Source: JACCTH01 sp050741915
GTDB lineage: Bacteria > Actinomycetota > Acidimicrobiia > Spongiisociales > ZC4RG35
Length of the DNA: 64,000 bases
Direction: 5' to 3'
Assembly: GCA_050741915.1 (NCBI GenBank)
Contig: JBOGEX010000058.1
Location: forward strand, 11,895 to 75,894
The notes beneath the pieces are model-generated. The model was given only the letters and a program-made list of their open reading frames with translations, made no database searches and was not told the origin of the DNA. How positions within the stretch are numbered: the stretch's first letter is position 1; each line of letters opens with the position of its first letter. Position numbers and translations under genes: made by a program. Shown here piece by piece: positions 32,631 to 41,721 of the stretch.

Positions 32631-33952
32631 TGCGAGCAATCGATCGCCGAATTTTCGCCCTCGCCATTCCGGCGCTGGGGGCCCTGGCGGCGGATCCGCT
32701 GTTGTCCCTCGCCGACACGTTTTTCGTATCCCAACTGGGAGCAAGCGCCTTGGGGGCCCTGGCGGTGAATGGCGCCGTCTTCGGGTTTGTCTTCGTGGTC
32801 TTCAATTTCCTCGCCTATGTGACCACGCCGATGGTGGCCCGATCGGAGGGAGCAGGAGACCGGGATCGGGCCGGTCAGATCATCTCGTCTTCGGTGGTCC
32901 TCGGGATCGCGCTGGGTGTCATCACGACTGCGGTTCTGATCGTCTTCGCCCGCCCGATCTTGCGACTCGTACAAACCGGCCCCGAGGTGATGGCACCCGC
33001 CCTCGACTATCTGCGCATCCGGGCTCTGGCCGCCCCGGCCGTCCTCGTGATCCTGGCTGGTCATGGATCCTTTCGCGGGTTGGCGGATACCCGCACGCCG
33101 CTCCTGATCACCCTGGCCATCAACCTGCTCAACGCATTGATCGACCCCCTCCTCATCTTCGGCTTCAACATGGGCGTCAGCGGGGCGGCCCTGGGCTCCG
33201 TCGCCGCGCAGTACGTCGGCGCCGGACTGTTTGTGGTCTTGCTCCACCGCCGTCTTGGGCATCTGACCTGGACCGGGTTGACCAGCCTCCACAACCTGCT
33301 CCGTCCTGGGGCGTTGATCACGGCCCGAACTCTGTTCTTGGTAACGACCCTCTCAGTGTCGACGGCAGCGGTGTCGCGGATCGGAGTCGATGCCCTGGCC
33401 GCCCATCAGATCGTTCGTGAGACGTGGTTCCTCTCGGCGATGCTGGTCGACGGACTCGCCATCGCCGCCCAAACCTTGGTGGCCGAAGCGACCGGCCGCG
33501 GCGATCGCGCAGGGGAGGCCGACGTCATCCGGCGGTTGCTCTGGTGGGGGAGTTGGATGGGACTGGTTCTGGCCGGGCTTTGGCTCGGCTCGAGCTCGCC
33601 TCTGTCGGCGATCTTTGCCCCCACGACAGATGTGGCCGATGAGCTCGGAGAAGTCACCTTTGTGCTGGCGATCCTGGCGGTCCCGTCCGCCTGGTTATGG
33701 GTGCTCGACGGCGTCGTGCTCGGTCAGCTGCGGCTGGTCCGGATGGTGGCCTCGTCTGGGATGGGCCTCCTCGCCGCGGCCGGACTATTGGTCCTCGTCG
33801 TTCAGAACGGCTGGGGCCTCGGCGGAGTTTGGTGGGCCATCGGGCTCATGATCGGGGCCCGCCTTTTGGTTCTGATCCCGGGGCTCTTCCCAACGATCGA
33901 GAAGAAGGCCCCGGGTCTCGGGCAGCGCCAGGGTCAGGGCAGCCGCTACTAG
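32630..33952 (+). CDS. MATE-family efflux transporter (DinF-like)
   Basis: ATG 32630, overlapping the nth stop, gives 440 residues with about twelve membrane helices in two related halves. Typical MATE features are LAIPALGALAADPLLSLADT, PLLITLAINLLNALIDPLLI and AHQIVRETWFLSAMLVDGLA, which fit the DinF branch. These exporters use proton or sodium gradients to remove cationic drugs or other solutes. Its last 168 bases lie opposite the 3' end of the MFS gene, an unusually long convergent overlap. Confidence 0.92.
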   Translation: MRAIDRRIFALAIPALGALAADPLLSLADTFFVSQLGASALGALAVNGAVFGFVFVVFNFLAYVTTPMVARSEGAGDRDRAGQIISSSVVLGIALGVITTAVLIVFARPILRLVQTGPEVMAPALDYLRIRALAAPAVLVILAGHGSFRGLADTRTPLLITLAINLLNALIDPLLIFGFNMGVSGAALGSVAAQYVGAGLFVVLLHRRLGHLTWTGLTSLHNLLRPGALITARTLFLVTTLSVSTAAVSRIGVDALAAHQIVRETWFLSAMLVDGLAIAAQTLVAEATGRGDRAGEADVIRRLLWWGSWMGLVLAGLWLGSSSPLSAIFAPTTDVADELGEVTFVLAILAVPSAWLWVLDGVVLGQLRLVRMVASSGMGLLAAAGLLVLVVQNGWGLGGVWWAIGLMIGARLLVLIPGLFPTIEKKAPGLGQRQGQGSRY

Positions 33953-35086
33953 CACTCCCGAACCGAGCACAGTCATGGTCGCGCTCAGACCCAAACGATC
34001 GATGATGAGGCCTCCGGTCAGGAGCCCCGCCGCCGAGCCCAGTGTGCCGACCCAGGTGAGAGCCGAGCTGGCGGTGGCCCGCTGCTCGGGCCGGAAGAGC
34101 TCGGCGCGATGGACCGAGGCCGACGGGACGTAAGCGAAGGAGCCAAAGGACGAAACGATCAGCGCCGGTAGCAAGAGCGCTGTGGAACGAAGGTTGTAAA
34201 CGGCGATGCCCCCGCTGAGGACGCAGAGCAGAGCGAGGATCGTCGTCGGGCGCCGGCCCCAGGTGTCGGCCAGTCGTCCGCCGAGAAAGAAACCCACCGC
34301 CCCGACGGTTCCTCCGGAAAGAACGAGGATCACGGCCGCCCCAGAAGTAAGTCCGACCTGGTTGACCAACCGCTCCGTCAAAAAGGCCAGACCCAGCGAC
34401 GAGAAGGCAGAGGGGAGCAGTGAGGCCAGAGCGGCGATCACAAACACCGGCGTCTGCAAGAAAGTCGTGTCGACCCGGCGGCGGCCGATTGCCCCCCGAT
34501 TACCCGTTTCCCGGATCCGGTAAGCAAGCACGGGGAGAAGCAGCAGCCCTGCTCCGGTGAGAAAGTAGGGGATGCGCCAATCGGCCTCGGCCAGCGGCAA
34601 ACCGATCACGGCCAAGCCGGCCCCGAAGCTCCCAGCCGCCCCATATATCCCGACTCCATAGGCGCGGATACGGGGAGCCAGATGCTCGGCCAGCCAGATC
34701 ACGCCGAGCGTCGACAAACCGGAGGTCGCTCCTCTCACCAGCCCCTGTGACAGCCCGAACGGGAGAGGGGAGCCGGCCAGACCGCCGCCAGCACTGGCGA
34801 TCACCAGGAGCGCATACGCCGTCAGCAAGGGCCGGCGCCTCCCCGAGCGATCGGCCCAGATCGAGAGAGCAACCGCCAGCAGGCTTCCGAGCCGCGCCCA
34901 GGCGAGGAGCGAGCTCATGCTGGCCTGGCTCAGTCCAAGACCAGCTCGGGTGAAAGGCAGGGTCGCCGCCGGCTGGGCTTGGGTGAAGCCCTGGACGAAC
35001 CCGACCAGCCACATCGTCACTGTCAGCGCCCGATCACTGGCGGCGAAGCGATGGGAGGGGAGGATGGGGTCGAGGAGTGGTTTCAA
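33785..35086 (-). CDS. Major facilitator superfamily transporter
   Basis: The 433-residue protein has twelve membrane helices with the MFS loop motif in both halves (WADRSGRRRPLLTAYALLV and GGRLADTWGRRPTTI). The acidic, proline-rich C-terminal tail after helix 12 (residues about 385-433) is encoded opposite the last helices of the MATE gene. Substrate is not evident. A shorter functional form ending near helix 12 would still be complete, so the tail may be recent read-through. Confidence 0.88.
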   Translation of the reverse strand: MKPLLDPILPSHRFAASDRALTVTMWLVGFVQGFTQAQPAATLPFTRAGLGLSQASMSSLLAWARLGSLLAVALSIWADRSGRRRPLLTAYALLVIASAGGGLAGSPLPFGLSQGLVRGATSGLSTLGVIWLAEHLAPRIRAYGVGIYGAAGSFGAGLAVIGLPLAEADWRIPYFLTGAGLLLLPVLAYRIRETGNRGAIGRRRVDTTFLQTPVFVIAALASLLPSAFSSLGLAFLTERLVNQVGLTSGAAVILVLSGGTVGAVGFFLGGRLADTWGRRPTTILALLCVLSGGIAVYNLRSTALLLPALIVSSFGSFAYVPSASVHRAELFRPEQRATASSALTWVGTLGSAAGLLTGGLIIDRLGLSATMTVLGSGVLVAAALTLALPETRGLLLDRWEEPRDQNQKAGPDHEPDGPPNSAEAPAVLNDEDQ

Positions 35087-35150
35087 CGGTGAACTTCTGG
35101 AATGTCAGATTCGAAAGGGCTCGTGCGAACATGGTCGCAGGATCAACGAC

Positions 35151-35909
35151 GTGGCCAACGCCTCACTCTTTCTGCAGCTATTCATCGCCTTCGGCGGCGG
35201 AGTTCTTTCGTTTCTTTCGCCCTGTGTGCTGCCTCTGGTCCCTGGCTACCTCTCGATGATGTCGGGCTACTCAGTCGCCTCGCTCGAAGAAGGAGCGGTT
35301 TCCACCCGCCGGATGCTGCTGGTGATCGGTCTCTTTATCGCCGGTTTCACCGTCGTCTTCGCCGCTTTCGGGGCCACGGCGACATCGCTCGGAAGGTTTC
35401 TATCTGCTCACCTCCCGCTGGCCAGTCGCATCGCCGGGGGAGTAGTGCTGGTCTTCGGTTTGATCATGGTCGCCCTGGCGGTTTCCGATCGCGGTCTCCT
35501 GCGACCGCTGAGCCGGGACTACCGGCCCCAAGTGCGTCCGTCCCGGCTCGGCTCGTTTGCCCCCCCGGTGATGGGAGCCGCCTTCGCTTTTGGTTGGACA
35601 CCGTGCATCGGGCCGATCCTCACCGTCGTCCTTGCCACCGCCGCCACCCTCGACACCTTGGGGCAGGGAGTCGCCCTCCTCGTTGCTTACTCCCTCGGCC
35701 TGGGGACGCCTTTTCTCCTGTCAGCATTGGGGATGCACCGCCTGCTGCGCCGGACCCGGCCTTACCTCAAACCGATCAATATCGCCTCGGGAGCGTTGTT
35801 GGCAGTCTTCGGTCTGGTGATGGTGACTGGAAATCTCAGCCGAATCTCGTCCGCGGTCACCAATTTCATAATCCGGATCCCGGTGCTCGAGAACCTGGCA
35901 CAGATCTAA
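35151..35909 (+). CDS. ccdA: CcdA-type cytochrome c biogenesis / thiol-disulfide transmembrane protein
   Basis: GTG 35151 (MVANASLFLQL) gives 252 residues and six helices. The paired cysteine motifs of the DsbD/CcdA family are present: LSFLSPCVLPLVPGYLSMM in helix 1 and FGWTPCIGPILTVVLATAA in helix 4. The protein carries reducing equivalents across the membrane to extracytoplasmic thioredoxin-like proteins. No ResB/ResC or thioredoxin gene is adjacent. Its TAA overlaps the trpE ATG (TAATG at 35907-35911), so the two are co-translated despite unrelated roles. Confidence 0.92.
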   Translation: MANASLFLQLFIAFGGGVLSFLSPCVLPLVPGYLSMMSGYSVASLEEGAVSTRRMLLVIGLFIAGFTVVFAAFGATATSLGRFLSAHLPLASRIAGGVVLVFGLIMVALAVSDRGLLRPLSRDYRPQVRPSRLGSFAPPVMGAAFAFGWTPCIGPILTVVLATAATLDTLGQGVALLVAYSLGLGTPFLLSALGMHRLLRRTRPYLKPINIASGALLAVFGLVMVTGNLSRISSAVTNFIIRIPVLENLAQI

Positions 35910-37369
35910 TGCTCATTCACCCGGGCCGTGAGGAATTCATCGCCCTGGCGAAGTCCTATCCGCTGGTGCCGGTCTGGACGAAGGTGCTGGCCGATCGGGA
36001 GACACCCGTTTCCGCCTTCGAGAAACTGGTTGGCGCAGGACCCGGATTTCTGCTCGAGTCAGTCGAGGGCGGCGAGAACTGGGCTCGTTGGTCCTTCATT
36101 GGATGGGACCCACTCTTCACTCTCACCTCTTATGAAGGTCGGATCGAGTCACAGCAGCCGCTCCAGAGCGACGATCCCCTCGGCGCTCTGGAGGAGTTGG
36201 TCGCCCGAGTGCGCGCCGCCGACCTGCCCGGTCTCCCGCCTCTCCATTCGGGTTTGGTGGGTTATCTGGGCTACGACACGGTCCGCTACATCGAACATCT
36301 TCCCGACCGGCCAGCCGACGACCGGTCCTTGCCGGAAATGTCCTGGCAGGCGGTCGGATCCCTGGCGGCTTTCGATCGGGTCTCGCAATCTCTGACGCTG
36401 GTCCGCAACGTGCTGGTGGGCAACGACCTCGAAGCAGATTACGCGGCGGCGGTGAATGCGCTCGAGCGGGCGGCAACGAGGCTCGGCCATTCTCGCCCGT
36501 ATCGGGCCCTTTCCTTCGATCAACGGCCTGCCCCAGGCGGAGGCCATTCCTCGACGATGACTCGGACCGATTTCGAGAACGCGGTCAGGTCGGCGAAGCG
36601 CTCGATCTTGGCCGGCGACGCCTTTCAGGTGGTCATCTCTCAGCGATTGGCGGTGCCCTTTGCCGGTGATCCCTTCGTGGTCTATCGCTGGCTGCGGGTG
36701 GTCAATCCCTCTCCCTATCTTTTCTTCTACCGCACACCGGAGCTGGCGGTGGCCGGCTCATCGCCGGAACTGATGACCAGGGTTCGTGATCGCCAGGTGT
36801 TCAGCCGGCCCATCGCCGGTACCCGGCCCCGGGGGGAAACGCCGGATCTCGATAGGGCCCTCGAGGAAGAGCTGCGGGCCGACCCCAAGGAGCGAGCCGA
36901 GCATGTGATGCTCCTCGACCTCGCCCGGAACGACCTCGGCCGGGTATGCGAGTTTGGAACGGTCTCCGTGGATGAACTGATGGTGGTGGAGCGTTACTCC
37001 CACGTGATGCATCTTGTCTCCGGGGTTTCCGGAAAGCTGCGAGTCGACGTGGGGCCCGTCGACGTGCTGCGGGCCACCTTCCCTCACGGCACCGTCTCGG
37101 GAGCACCGAAAGTGGCGGCGATGGAGATCATCGATCGGCTCGAACCAGTGGCCCGTGGCCCCTATGCCGGGGCGGTGGGTTACATCGACTTCTCCGGCAA
37201 CGTCGATACCGCCATCTGCCTGCGGACTGTCGTCCTCGCGGGCGGCCAGGCCTGGGTGCAGGCGGGCGCTGGCATCGTTGCCGACTCCGAACCGGCTATG
37301 GAATACGAAGAGACTATGAGCAAAGCCGCCGCGGCGCTGGCCGCGGTGGAGGCTGCGACCCATGAGTGA
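35909..37369 (+). CDS. trpE: Anthranilate synthase component I
   Basis: ATG 35909 gives 486 residues. The chorismate-binding domain has FQVVISQRLAVPF, SPELMTRVRDRQVFSRPIAG, the catalytic TRPRGETPDLDRALEEEL and ATFPHGTVSGAPKVAAMEII. The N-terminal regulatory domain contains LLESVEGGENWARWSFIG, close to the LLES tryptophan-feedback motif. It converts chorismate and an amino group to anthranilate. The glutamine amidotransferase partner TrpG is not in the window. No leader peptide or attenuator fits, because the start overlaps ccdA. Confidence 0.96.
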   Translation: MLIHPGREEFIALAKSYPLVPVWTKVLADRETPVSAFEKLVGAGPGFLLESVEGGENWARWSFIGWDPLFTLTSYEGRIESQQPLQSDDPLGALEELVARVRAADLPGLPPLHSGLVGYLGYDTVRYIEHLPDRPADDRSLPEMSWQAVGSLAAFDRVSQSLTLVRNVLVGNDLEADYAAAVNALERAATRLGHSRPYRALSFDQRPAPGGGHSSTMTRTDFENAVRSAKRSILAGDAFQVVISQRLAVPFAGDPFVVYRWLRVVNPSPYLFFYRTPELAVAGSSPELMTRVRDRQVFSRPIAGTRPRGETPDLDRALEEELRADPKERAEHVMLLDLARNDLGRVCEFGTVSVDELMVVERYSHVMHLVSGVSGKLRVDVGPVDVLRATFPHGTVSGAPKVAAMEIIDRLEPVARGPYAGAVGYIDFSGNVDTAICLRTVVLAGGQAWVQAGAGIVADSEPAMEYEETMSKAAAALAAVEAATHE

Positions 37370-38126
37370 AGGTCGCCAGATCGAGGGCATCCACGAGATG
37401 GTCGTGGTCGATGGACCGCAGGCAGGCTCCTTCCTCGACGGGCTCCTGAGCCAGGATCTCTCGCAACTTCAGTCGAATCTGTCGATGCGATCTTTCCTGC
37501 TCGCGCCCCAAGGCAAGCTACGAGCCCTGCTGTGGGTGGCGGGCGAACCCGAACGAGTGAGCCTGATCACGGACGCCGGATGGGGAAAACACGTGGCCGA
37601 CGATCTCCGTCATTACAAGATCCGCGTCAAGGCAACAATTTCCGAACCCATGCCGGTCACGACCGTGGTCGATGCGATCCCAGGGAATGCGATCGCGGCA
37701 ACACTCGGGTCGCGGAGCAGAGCGTTTTCGTCCGACCCTCTCGACCTACCCGCCCTCGAGCTCGCCGAATGGGAGCAGTTGCGGATCGAAGCCGGCGAGC
37801 CGGTTATGGGAACCGACGTCGACGAGAGCACGATCCCTCAAGAAACGGGGCTGGTCTCAGAAGCAGTCTCGTTCAGCAAGGGCTGTTTTCTCGGCCAGGA
37901 GTTGGTTGCCCGCCTCGACAACCGCAACGGCCGGGTCAACCGCCATCTCCGTCGGGTCAAACTCGATGAGCTTCCCGCCCTTCCAGCGGCGGTTGAAGAT
38001 GACGGGGGCTCCATCACTTCCGCCGCGGGCACCCCCGCCGGCGCCACCGGCCTCGGGCTGCTGCATCGCCGGATCAACCCCGGTGATGAGATCCTTGTGG
38101 ATGGCATCCGCGCCATTGTCCTCTGA
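37362..38126 (+). CDS. YgfZ/GcvT-domain folate-binding protein
   Basis: The 254-residue protein has the YgfZ signature SFSKGCFLGQELVARLDNR (the conserved K-G-C-x-G-Q-E) in a GcvT-like fold, starting with VVVDGPQAGSFLDGLLSQDL. YgfZ proteins bind tetrahydrofolate and help assemble or maintain iron-sulfur enzymes. It overlaps trpE by eight bases, so it is co-translated with it. The C-terminus ends in a beta-barrel extension (GLGLLHRRINPGDEILVDG) as expected, so the gene is complete. Confidence 0.9.
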   Translation: MSEGRQIEGIHEMVVVDGPQAGSFLDGLLSQDLSQLQSNLSMRSFLLAPQGKLRALLWVAGEPERVSLITDAGWGKHVADDLRHYKIRVKATISEPMPVTTVVDAIPGNAIAATLGSRSRAFSSDPLDLPALELAEWEQLRIEAGEPVMGTDVDESTIPQETGLVSEAVSFSKGCFLGQELVARLDNRNGRVNRHLRRVKLDELPALPAAVEDDGGSITSAAGTPAGATGLGLLHRRINPGDEILVDGIRAIVL

Positions 38127-38141
38127 TGCGGTGATCAGTTG

Positions 38142-39176
38142 CTATACGAGCGTTGACGGGATGCTGAACATCGCCCACTGTTGGTAAAGCAAGAGAAAAA
38201 CCCCGACTTGCTGCCACTGGGCCGCCAAGCCTGAATCGGCAGGGAAAAAGGCCCAGGTGATGTAGTTGGAAACAGTGATGTACAGCAAACCGGCACCCGC
38301 GGTGACGTTTCGAACCAGGCTCGGGTCGGTGGCCGGAGGTTCACCTTGAATCGCCTCATTGGTCACCTTGTCCCACACAACTGAGGGGAGAAAGAGAAGC
38401 CATACCGAGATCATGACGAAGGGGAATATCCCCAGGTTCATGAAAACGGCCATCCCAAGGTGAAAAGCGATGAAAGCTCCTACGAGGATCACCCGGCGTC
38501 TGGATAGATGCCTTCCAGGGATGAACAGGAGCAAAGCGCCAACCACCTCCAGGACCATCGTCAGCACCGAAGCGACCGCCATCGCGGTATCGGCTTGGGC
38601 GACGTATCGGCCAAGATCGTTACCAAATCCGGTACTCCCGAGAACGGTCTTCATCGCCGAAGGGCGTAGGACCCACTCCCCGAAGTCCTTATTGATTCCG
38701 GAAAAGAAATAGATAAAGAAGACCTGCACGAGGACCGCTGCGCTGGCTATCGAGAGAAGCTTCCCGGGCGAATGTGAACTCGATCTTCGGTCGATGGAGT
38801 ATCTGGCGTCGATTGGCAGAAAGAACGACCAGAACAGAAAGAGAGCCAGAACGTATTGTCCTAGGAAGACGTTCACCCCTGGCTCGAGCAAGGCTTGGCG
38901 TATGGGTATGCCGTAGATCAGCCAGCACAGCGCTGTTGCCCAGCGCGTCTTGAAGCCGACTAGTAGCGCGCAAGCAAAAGGCAAAACGGCGATGGCCGTG
39001 TATGTGACCGTCCCTCTGGCTTCAGGACTCGAGAGAGTTGCGATCGAGTCGTAAAGCAGCGTCGAAGCAAGACCGATCCGCATCGCAGCCAATGACCTGG
39101 CATCGATGGCGAACAGTGACGCCAGAGTTTCTCGATCACGACCTTCCATGACCCGGGGGATAAGCCTGCTAGCCAT
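38142..39176 (-). CDS. HTTM-domain (vitamin K-dependent carboxylase-like) membrane protein, C-terminally truncated
   Basis: ATG 39176 is chosen because GAGAGG precedes it; TTG 39194 is possible. About 344 residues form at least eight helices with the HTTM-type motifs SFFLPIDARYSIDRR and FFIYFFSGINKDFGEWVLR. The family often continues well past the motif that here reads LLLYQQWAMFSIPS, but this protein ends after three more residues. The usual globular C-terminal part is therefore missing. It lies between the two trp blocks on the opposite strand, with 15 bases to ygfZ. Activity is unknown. Confidence 0.7.
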   Translation of the reverse strand: MASRLIPRVMEGRDRETLASLFAIDARSLAAMRIGLASTLLYDSIATLSSPEARGTVTYTAIAVLPFACALLVGFKTRWATALCWLIYGIPIRQALLEPGVNVFLGQYVLALFLFWSFFLPIDARYSIDRRSSSHSPGKLLSIASAAVLVQVFFIYFFSGINKDFGEWVLRPSAMKTVLGSTGFGNDLGRYVAQADTAMAVASVLTMVLEVVGALLLFIPGRHLSRRRVILVGAFIAFHLGMAVFMNLGIFPFVMISVWLLFLPSVVWDKVTNEAIQGEPPATDPSLVRNVTAGAGLLYITVSNYITWAFFPADSGLAAQWQQVGVFLLLYQQWAMFSIPSTLV

Positions 39177-39272
39177 ACGTGCCTCTCGTTTCAAACCCTA
39201 GATCGACAAGACCACGATTCGGTTGAACAAAATTCGAGGACTCTTTCGACGGCTCTCTACTCTCACTCGACC

Positions 39273-40838
39273 ATGTTGTGGTGGGAAGAGGGTGTCATCT
39301 ACCAGATCTATCCCCGCTCATTCGCCGATTCTGACGGCGATGGCATCGGCGATCTCCCGGGGATAACCAGCAAGCTCGATTACGTCGCCGGCACCCTCGG
39401 CGTGGATGCGATCTGGCTTTCACCCCACTATCCCTCACCGCAGGACGACTTCGGCTATGACGTCGCCGACTATTGCGAAGTCGACCCGATGTACGGAACC
39501 CTCGACGACTTCGACGCCATGGTGGCCGAGGCCCGTCGCCTGGGCCTGCGGGTGATTGTCGACTACGTGATCAACCACTCGAGCGACCGCAATGCCTGGT
39601 TCATGGAGTCGGCCGCCGACCAGTCCAATGCCAAACGCGACTGGTACGTTTGGCGGGAGGGAACCAACGACGGCCTCCTGCCCAACAACTGGCCTTCATT
39701 CTTTAGCGGCCCGGCATGGAGTCGCCATCCCGCCACCGGCCAGTACTACCTTCACTCCTTCCTCGCTTCTCAACCCGATTTCAACTGGCGCAATCCCGAG
39801 CTGGCACGGGAGATGTTCGACGTTCTCCGTTTCTGGATGGATCGAGGAGTTGATGGCTTTCGGATCGATGTCGCCGCCCGGGCGATGAAGGATCCTTTTC
39901 TCCGCAGCAATCCACCCGCCAAGGTGATCGACCCCAAGGCTTTCAAGTTCAATCCCGAGTGGGCGGCCACCGAGCACATCTACGACGGGACCCATCCCGA
40001 CATTCATGCCCTCTTCCGCCAGCTGCGAAGCGTCCTCAGTGAGTATCCCGATCGATACACGGTGGGGGAGATCCACGAGTGGAACTGGGAGAAGTGGGCG
40101 AGCTATTTCGGCCAAGGGGATGAGCTCCACCAGCCCTACAACTTTGCTCTGCTCATGACAGGCGTCGATGCTCCCAAGATCAGGGCGATCATCGAAGGTA
40201 TGGAGCGGGTGCTCCCTCCCGGGGCCTGGCCGAACTGGGTGGCGGGCAATCACGACGAGGTCCGGATCGCCACCCGGCTTGGCGGCCTCGACCAGGCGCG
40301 GGCCATGGCGGTGCTGCTGCTGACCCTGCGGGGAACCCCGACCATTTATTACGGCGATGAACTGGGGATGGTCGAGCTTCCGGTCCCGCCCGACAAGCAA
40401 CAGGACCCGTTCGGCCGGCGGGTGCCAGGTTTGGGACGGGATGGTTGTCGCACTCCGATGCAGTGGACCTCGGGGCCCGCAGCGGGCTTCACCACGGGCC
40501 AGCCATGGCTTCCGTGCAATCGCGACTATGCCACGGTCAATGTCGAGTCCCAGCTCGACGACCCCCAAAGCACCCTGTCGCTCTACCGCCGCCTGCTCCG
40601 GCTCCGGCGGGCCGAGCCGAGCCTGTCGCGAGGAGCTATCGAGCTCATTCCGTCCGATCCGTCTGTACTCGCCTACCGACGCACCTCCCCTGATGGGCCC
40701 ACGCTTTCTGTCGCCGCCAACCTCTCCCTCGACCCCGTCCCCCATCCGCTCGACGGGTCCCTCATCCTCTCCACTGACGCTTCCCGCTCCTCTCCCACCC
40801 CCCTCCTGGGTCCGTGGGAGGCCGTTGTCGTCAGATAG
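39273..40838 (+). CDS. Alpha-glucosidase, GH13 family
   Basis: The 521-residue protein begins WWEEGVIYQIYPRSFADSDG, the start typical of oligo-1,6-glucosidase/alpha-glucosidase GH13 members. Conserved regions are VIVDYVINHSS (I), DGFRIDVAARA with the nucleophile near residue 198 (II), VGEIHEWNW with the acid/base Glu (III) and VAGNHDEVRIATR with the stabiliser Asp (IV). Region IV has NHDE rather than NHD-Q/N. No signal peptide is seen, so it should act in the cytoplasm on imported malto- or trehalose-type sugars. The repeat family D starts on the base after its TAG. Confidence 0.93.
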   Translation: MLWWEEGVIYQIYPRSFADSDGDGIGDLPGITSKLDYVAGTLGVDAIWLSPHYPSPQDDFGYDVADYCEVDPMYGTLDDFDAMVAEARRLGLRVIVDYVINHSSDRNAWFMESAADQSNAKRDWYVWREGTNDGLLPNNWPSFFSGPAWSRHPATGQYYLHSFLASQPDFNWRNPELAREMFDVLRFWMDRGVDGFRIDVAARAMKDPFLRSNPPAKVIDPKAFKFNPEWAATEHIYDGTHPDIHALFRQLRSVLSEYPDRYTVGEIHEWNWEKWASYFGQGDELHQPYNFALLMTGVDAPKIRAIIEGMERVLPPGAWPNWVAGNHDEVRIATRLGGLDQARAMAVLLLTLRGTPTIYYGDELGMVELPVPPDKQQDPFGRRVPGLGRDGCRTPMQWTSGPAAGFTTGQPWLPCNRDYATVNVESQLDDPQSTLSLYRRLLRLRRAEPSLSRGAIELIPSDPSVLAYRRTSPDGPTLSVAANLSLDPVPHPLDGSLILSTDASRSSPTPLLGPWEAVVVR

Positions 40839-40910
40839 GGTTCTTATCAGCTGAGGTTCTTATCAGCTGAACCGACGACAAATGGTCGGTCCGGGCGCGT
40901 AGAACCGCTC
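40839..40910. repeat. Structured repeat family D, copy 2, with tandem 16-base direct repeat
   Basis: GGTTCTTATCAGCTGA occurs twice head to tail (40839-40854 and 40855-40870). It is followed by ACCGAC...GTCGGT and GGGCGCGTAGAAC, matching the order of parts at 8472-8526. It lies between the GH13 stop and trpC and may end the upstream transcript or mark the trpC 5' region. Confidence 0.65.
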
Positions 40911-40923
40911 CCCGATTCCGGGG

Positions 40924-41721
40924 ATGCCCTCCGATCGCCCTCCCTACTATCTGGTGGTGCTCGATCGCATCCTCGAAGCCACCCGCGAGCGGGTCGTCGA
41001 CCTCCGGGCCCGACGGGCCGCCGTCATGGCTAGAGCCGAGGGGATGCCGAGCCCTCCCTCGTTTCGAGATGCCCTCTCGAAGTCGTCCCGGCTCGGGGTC
41101 ATCGCCGAGATCAAGCGCCGCTCTCCTTCGCGAGGCCAGCTCACCACCAACCTCGACGTTCCTTCCCTGGCCGGGAGTTATGCCCAGGGAGGGGCGGTGG
41201 CGATCTCGGTGCTCACCGAGCCCGCCTTCTTCGATGGTGATCCCACCGACCTCGGCGCCGCTCAGGAGGCCTCGGGTCTTCCCGTCCTCCGTAAAGACTT
41301 CATCCTCGAATCCCTCCAGGTCTGGGAGGCGCGGGCCATGGGCGCCTCCGCCATCCTTCTCATCGCGGCTGCGCTCACTCCCAACGATTTGGTGGCCCTG
41401 CTCGATGATGTCGAGCACGCCGGCCTCGACGCCCTAGTCGAGGTCCACAACTCCGAGGAAGCGCGCATGGCACTCGATCTCGGTGCTCGCATCGTCGGCG
41501 TCAATAACCGCGACCTCGACTCTTTCGAAGTTGACCTCTCGGTCGCCGAGGCGATAGCACCCGAGCTGGAGCTCGCCCAGTTGACCGTTGCCGAGTCCGG
41601 CATTTTTACGGCCGCCGACGCCACCAGGATGAAGAAAGCCGGCTACGACGCCGTCTTGGTGGGTGAGGCTCTGGTGCGAAGCAGCGATGTTTCCCGGCTG
41701 ATCGGGGAGCTATCCGTTTGA
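40924..41721 (+). CDS. trpC: Indole-3-glycerol-phosphate synthase
   Basis: The 265-residue TIM barrel starts LVVLDRILEATRERVVDLRA. It has the conserved VIAEIKRRSPSRGQ (catalytic Lys), AISVLTEPAFFDGD, LPVLRKDFI (catalytic Lys), ALVEVHN (Glu) and IVGVNNRDLDSFEVDL. It closes the ring of CdRP to indole-3-glycerol phosphate. It opens the trpC-F-B-A block; each junction is a four-base overlap. A small hairpin CCCCG-ATTC-CGGGG (40911-40923) abuts its ATG and may affect initiation. No ribosome-binding site is clear. Confidence 0.96.
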   Translation: MPSDRPPYYLVVLDRILEATRERVVDLRARRAAVMARAEGMPSPPSFRDALSKSSRLGVIAEIKRRSPSRGQLTTNLDVPSLAGSYAQGGAVAISVLTEPAFFDGDPTDLGAAQEASGLPVLRKDFILESLQVWEARAMGASAILLIAAALTPNDLVALLDDVEHAGLDALVEVHNSEEARMALDLGARIVGVNNRDLDSFEVDLSVAEAIAPELELAQLTVAESGIFTAADATRMKKAGYDAVLVGEALVRSSDVSRLIGELSV

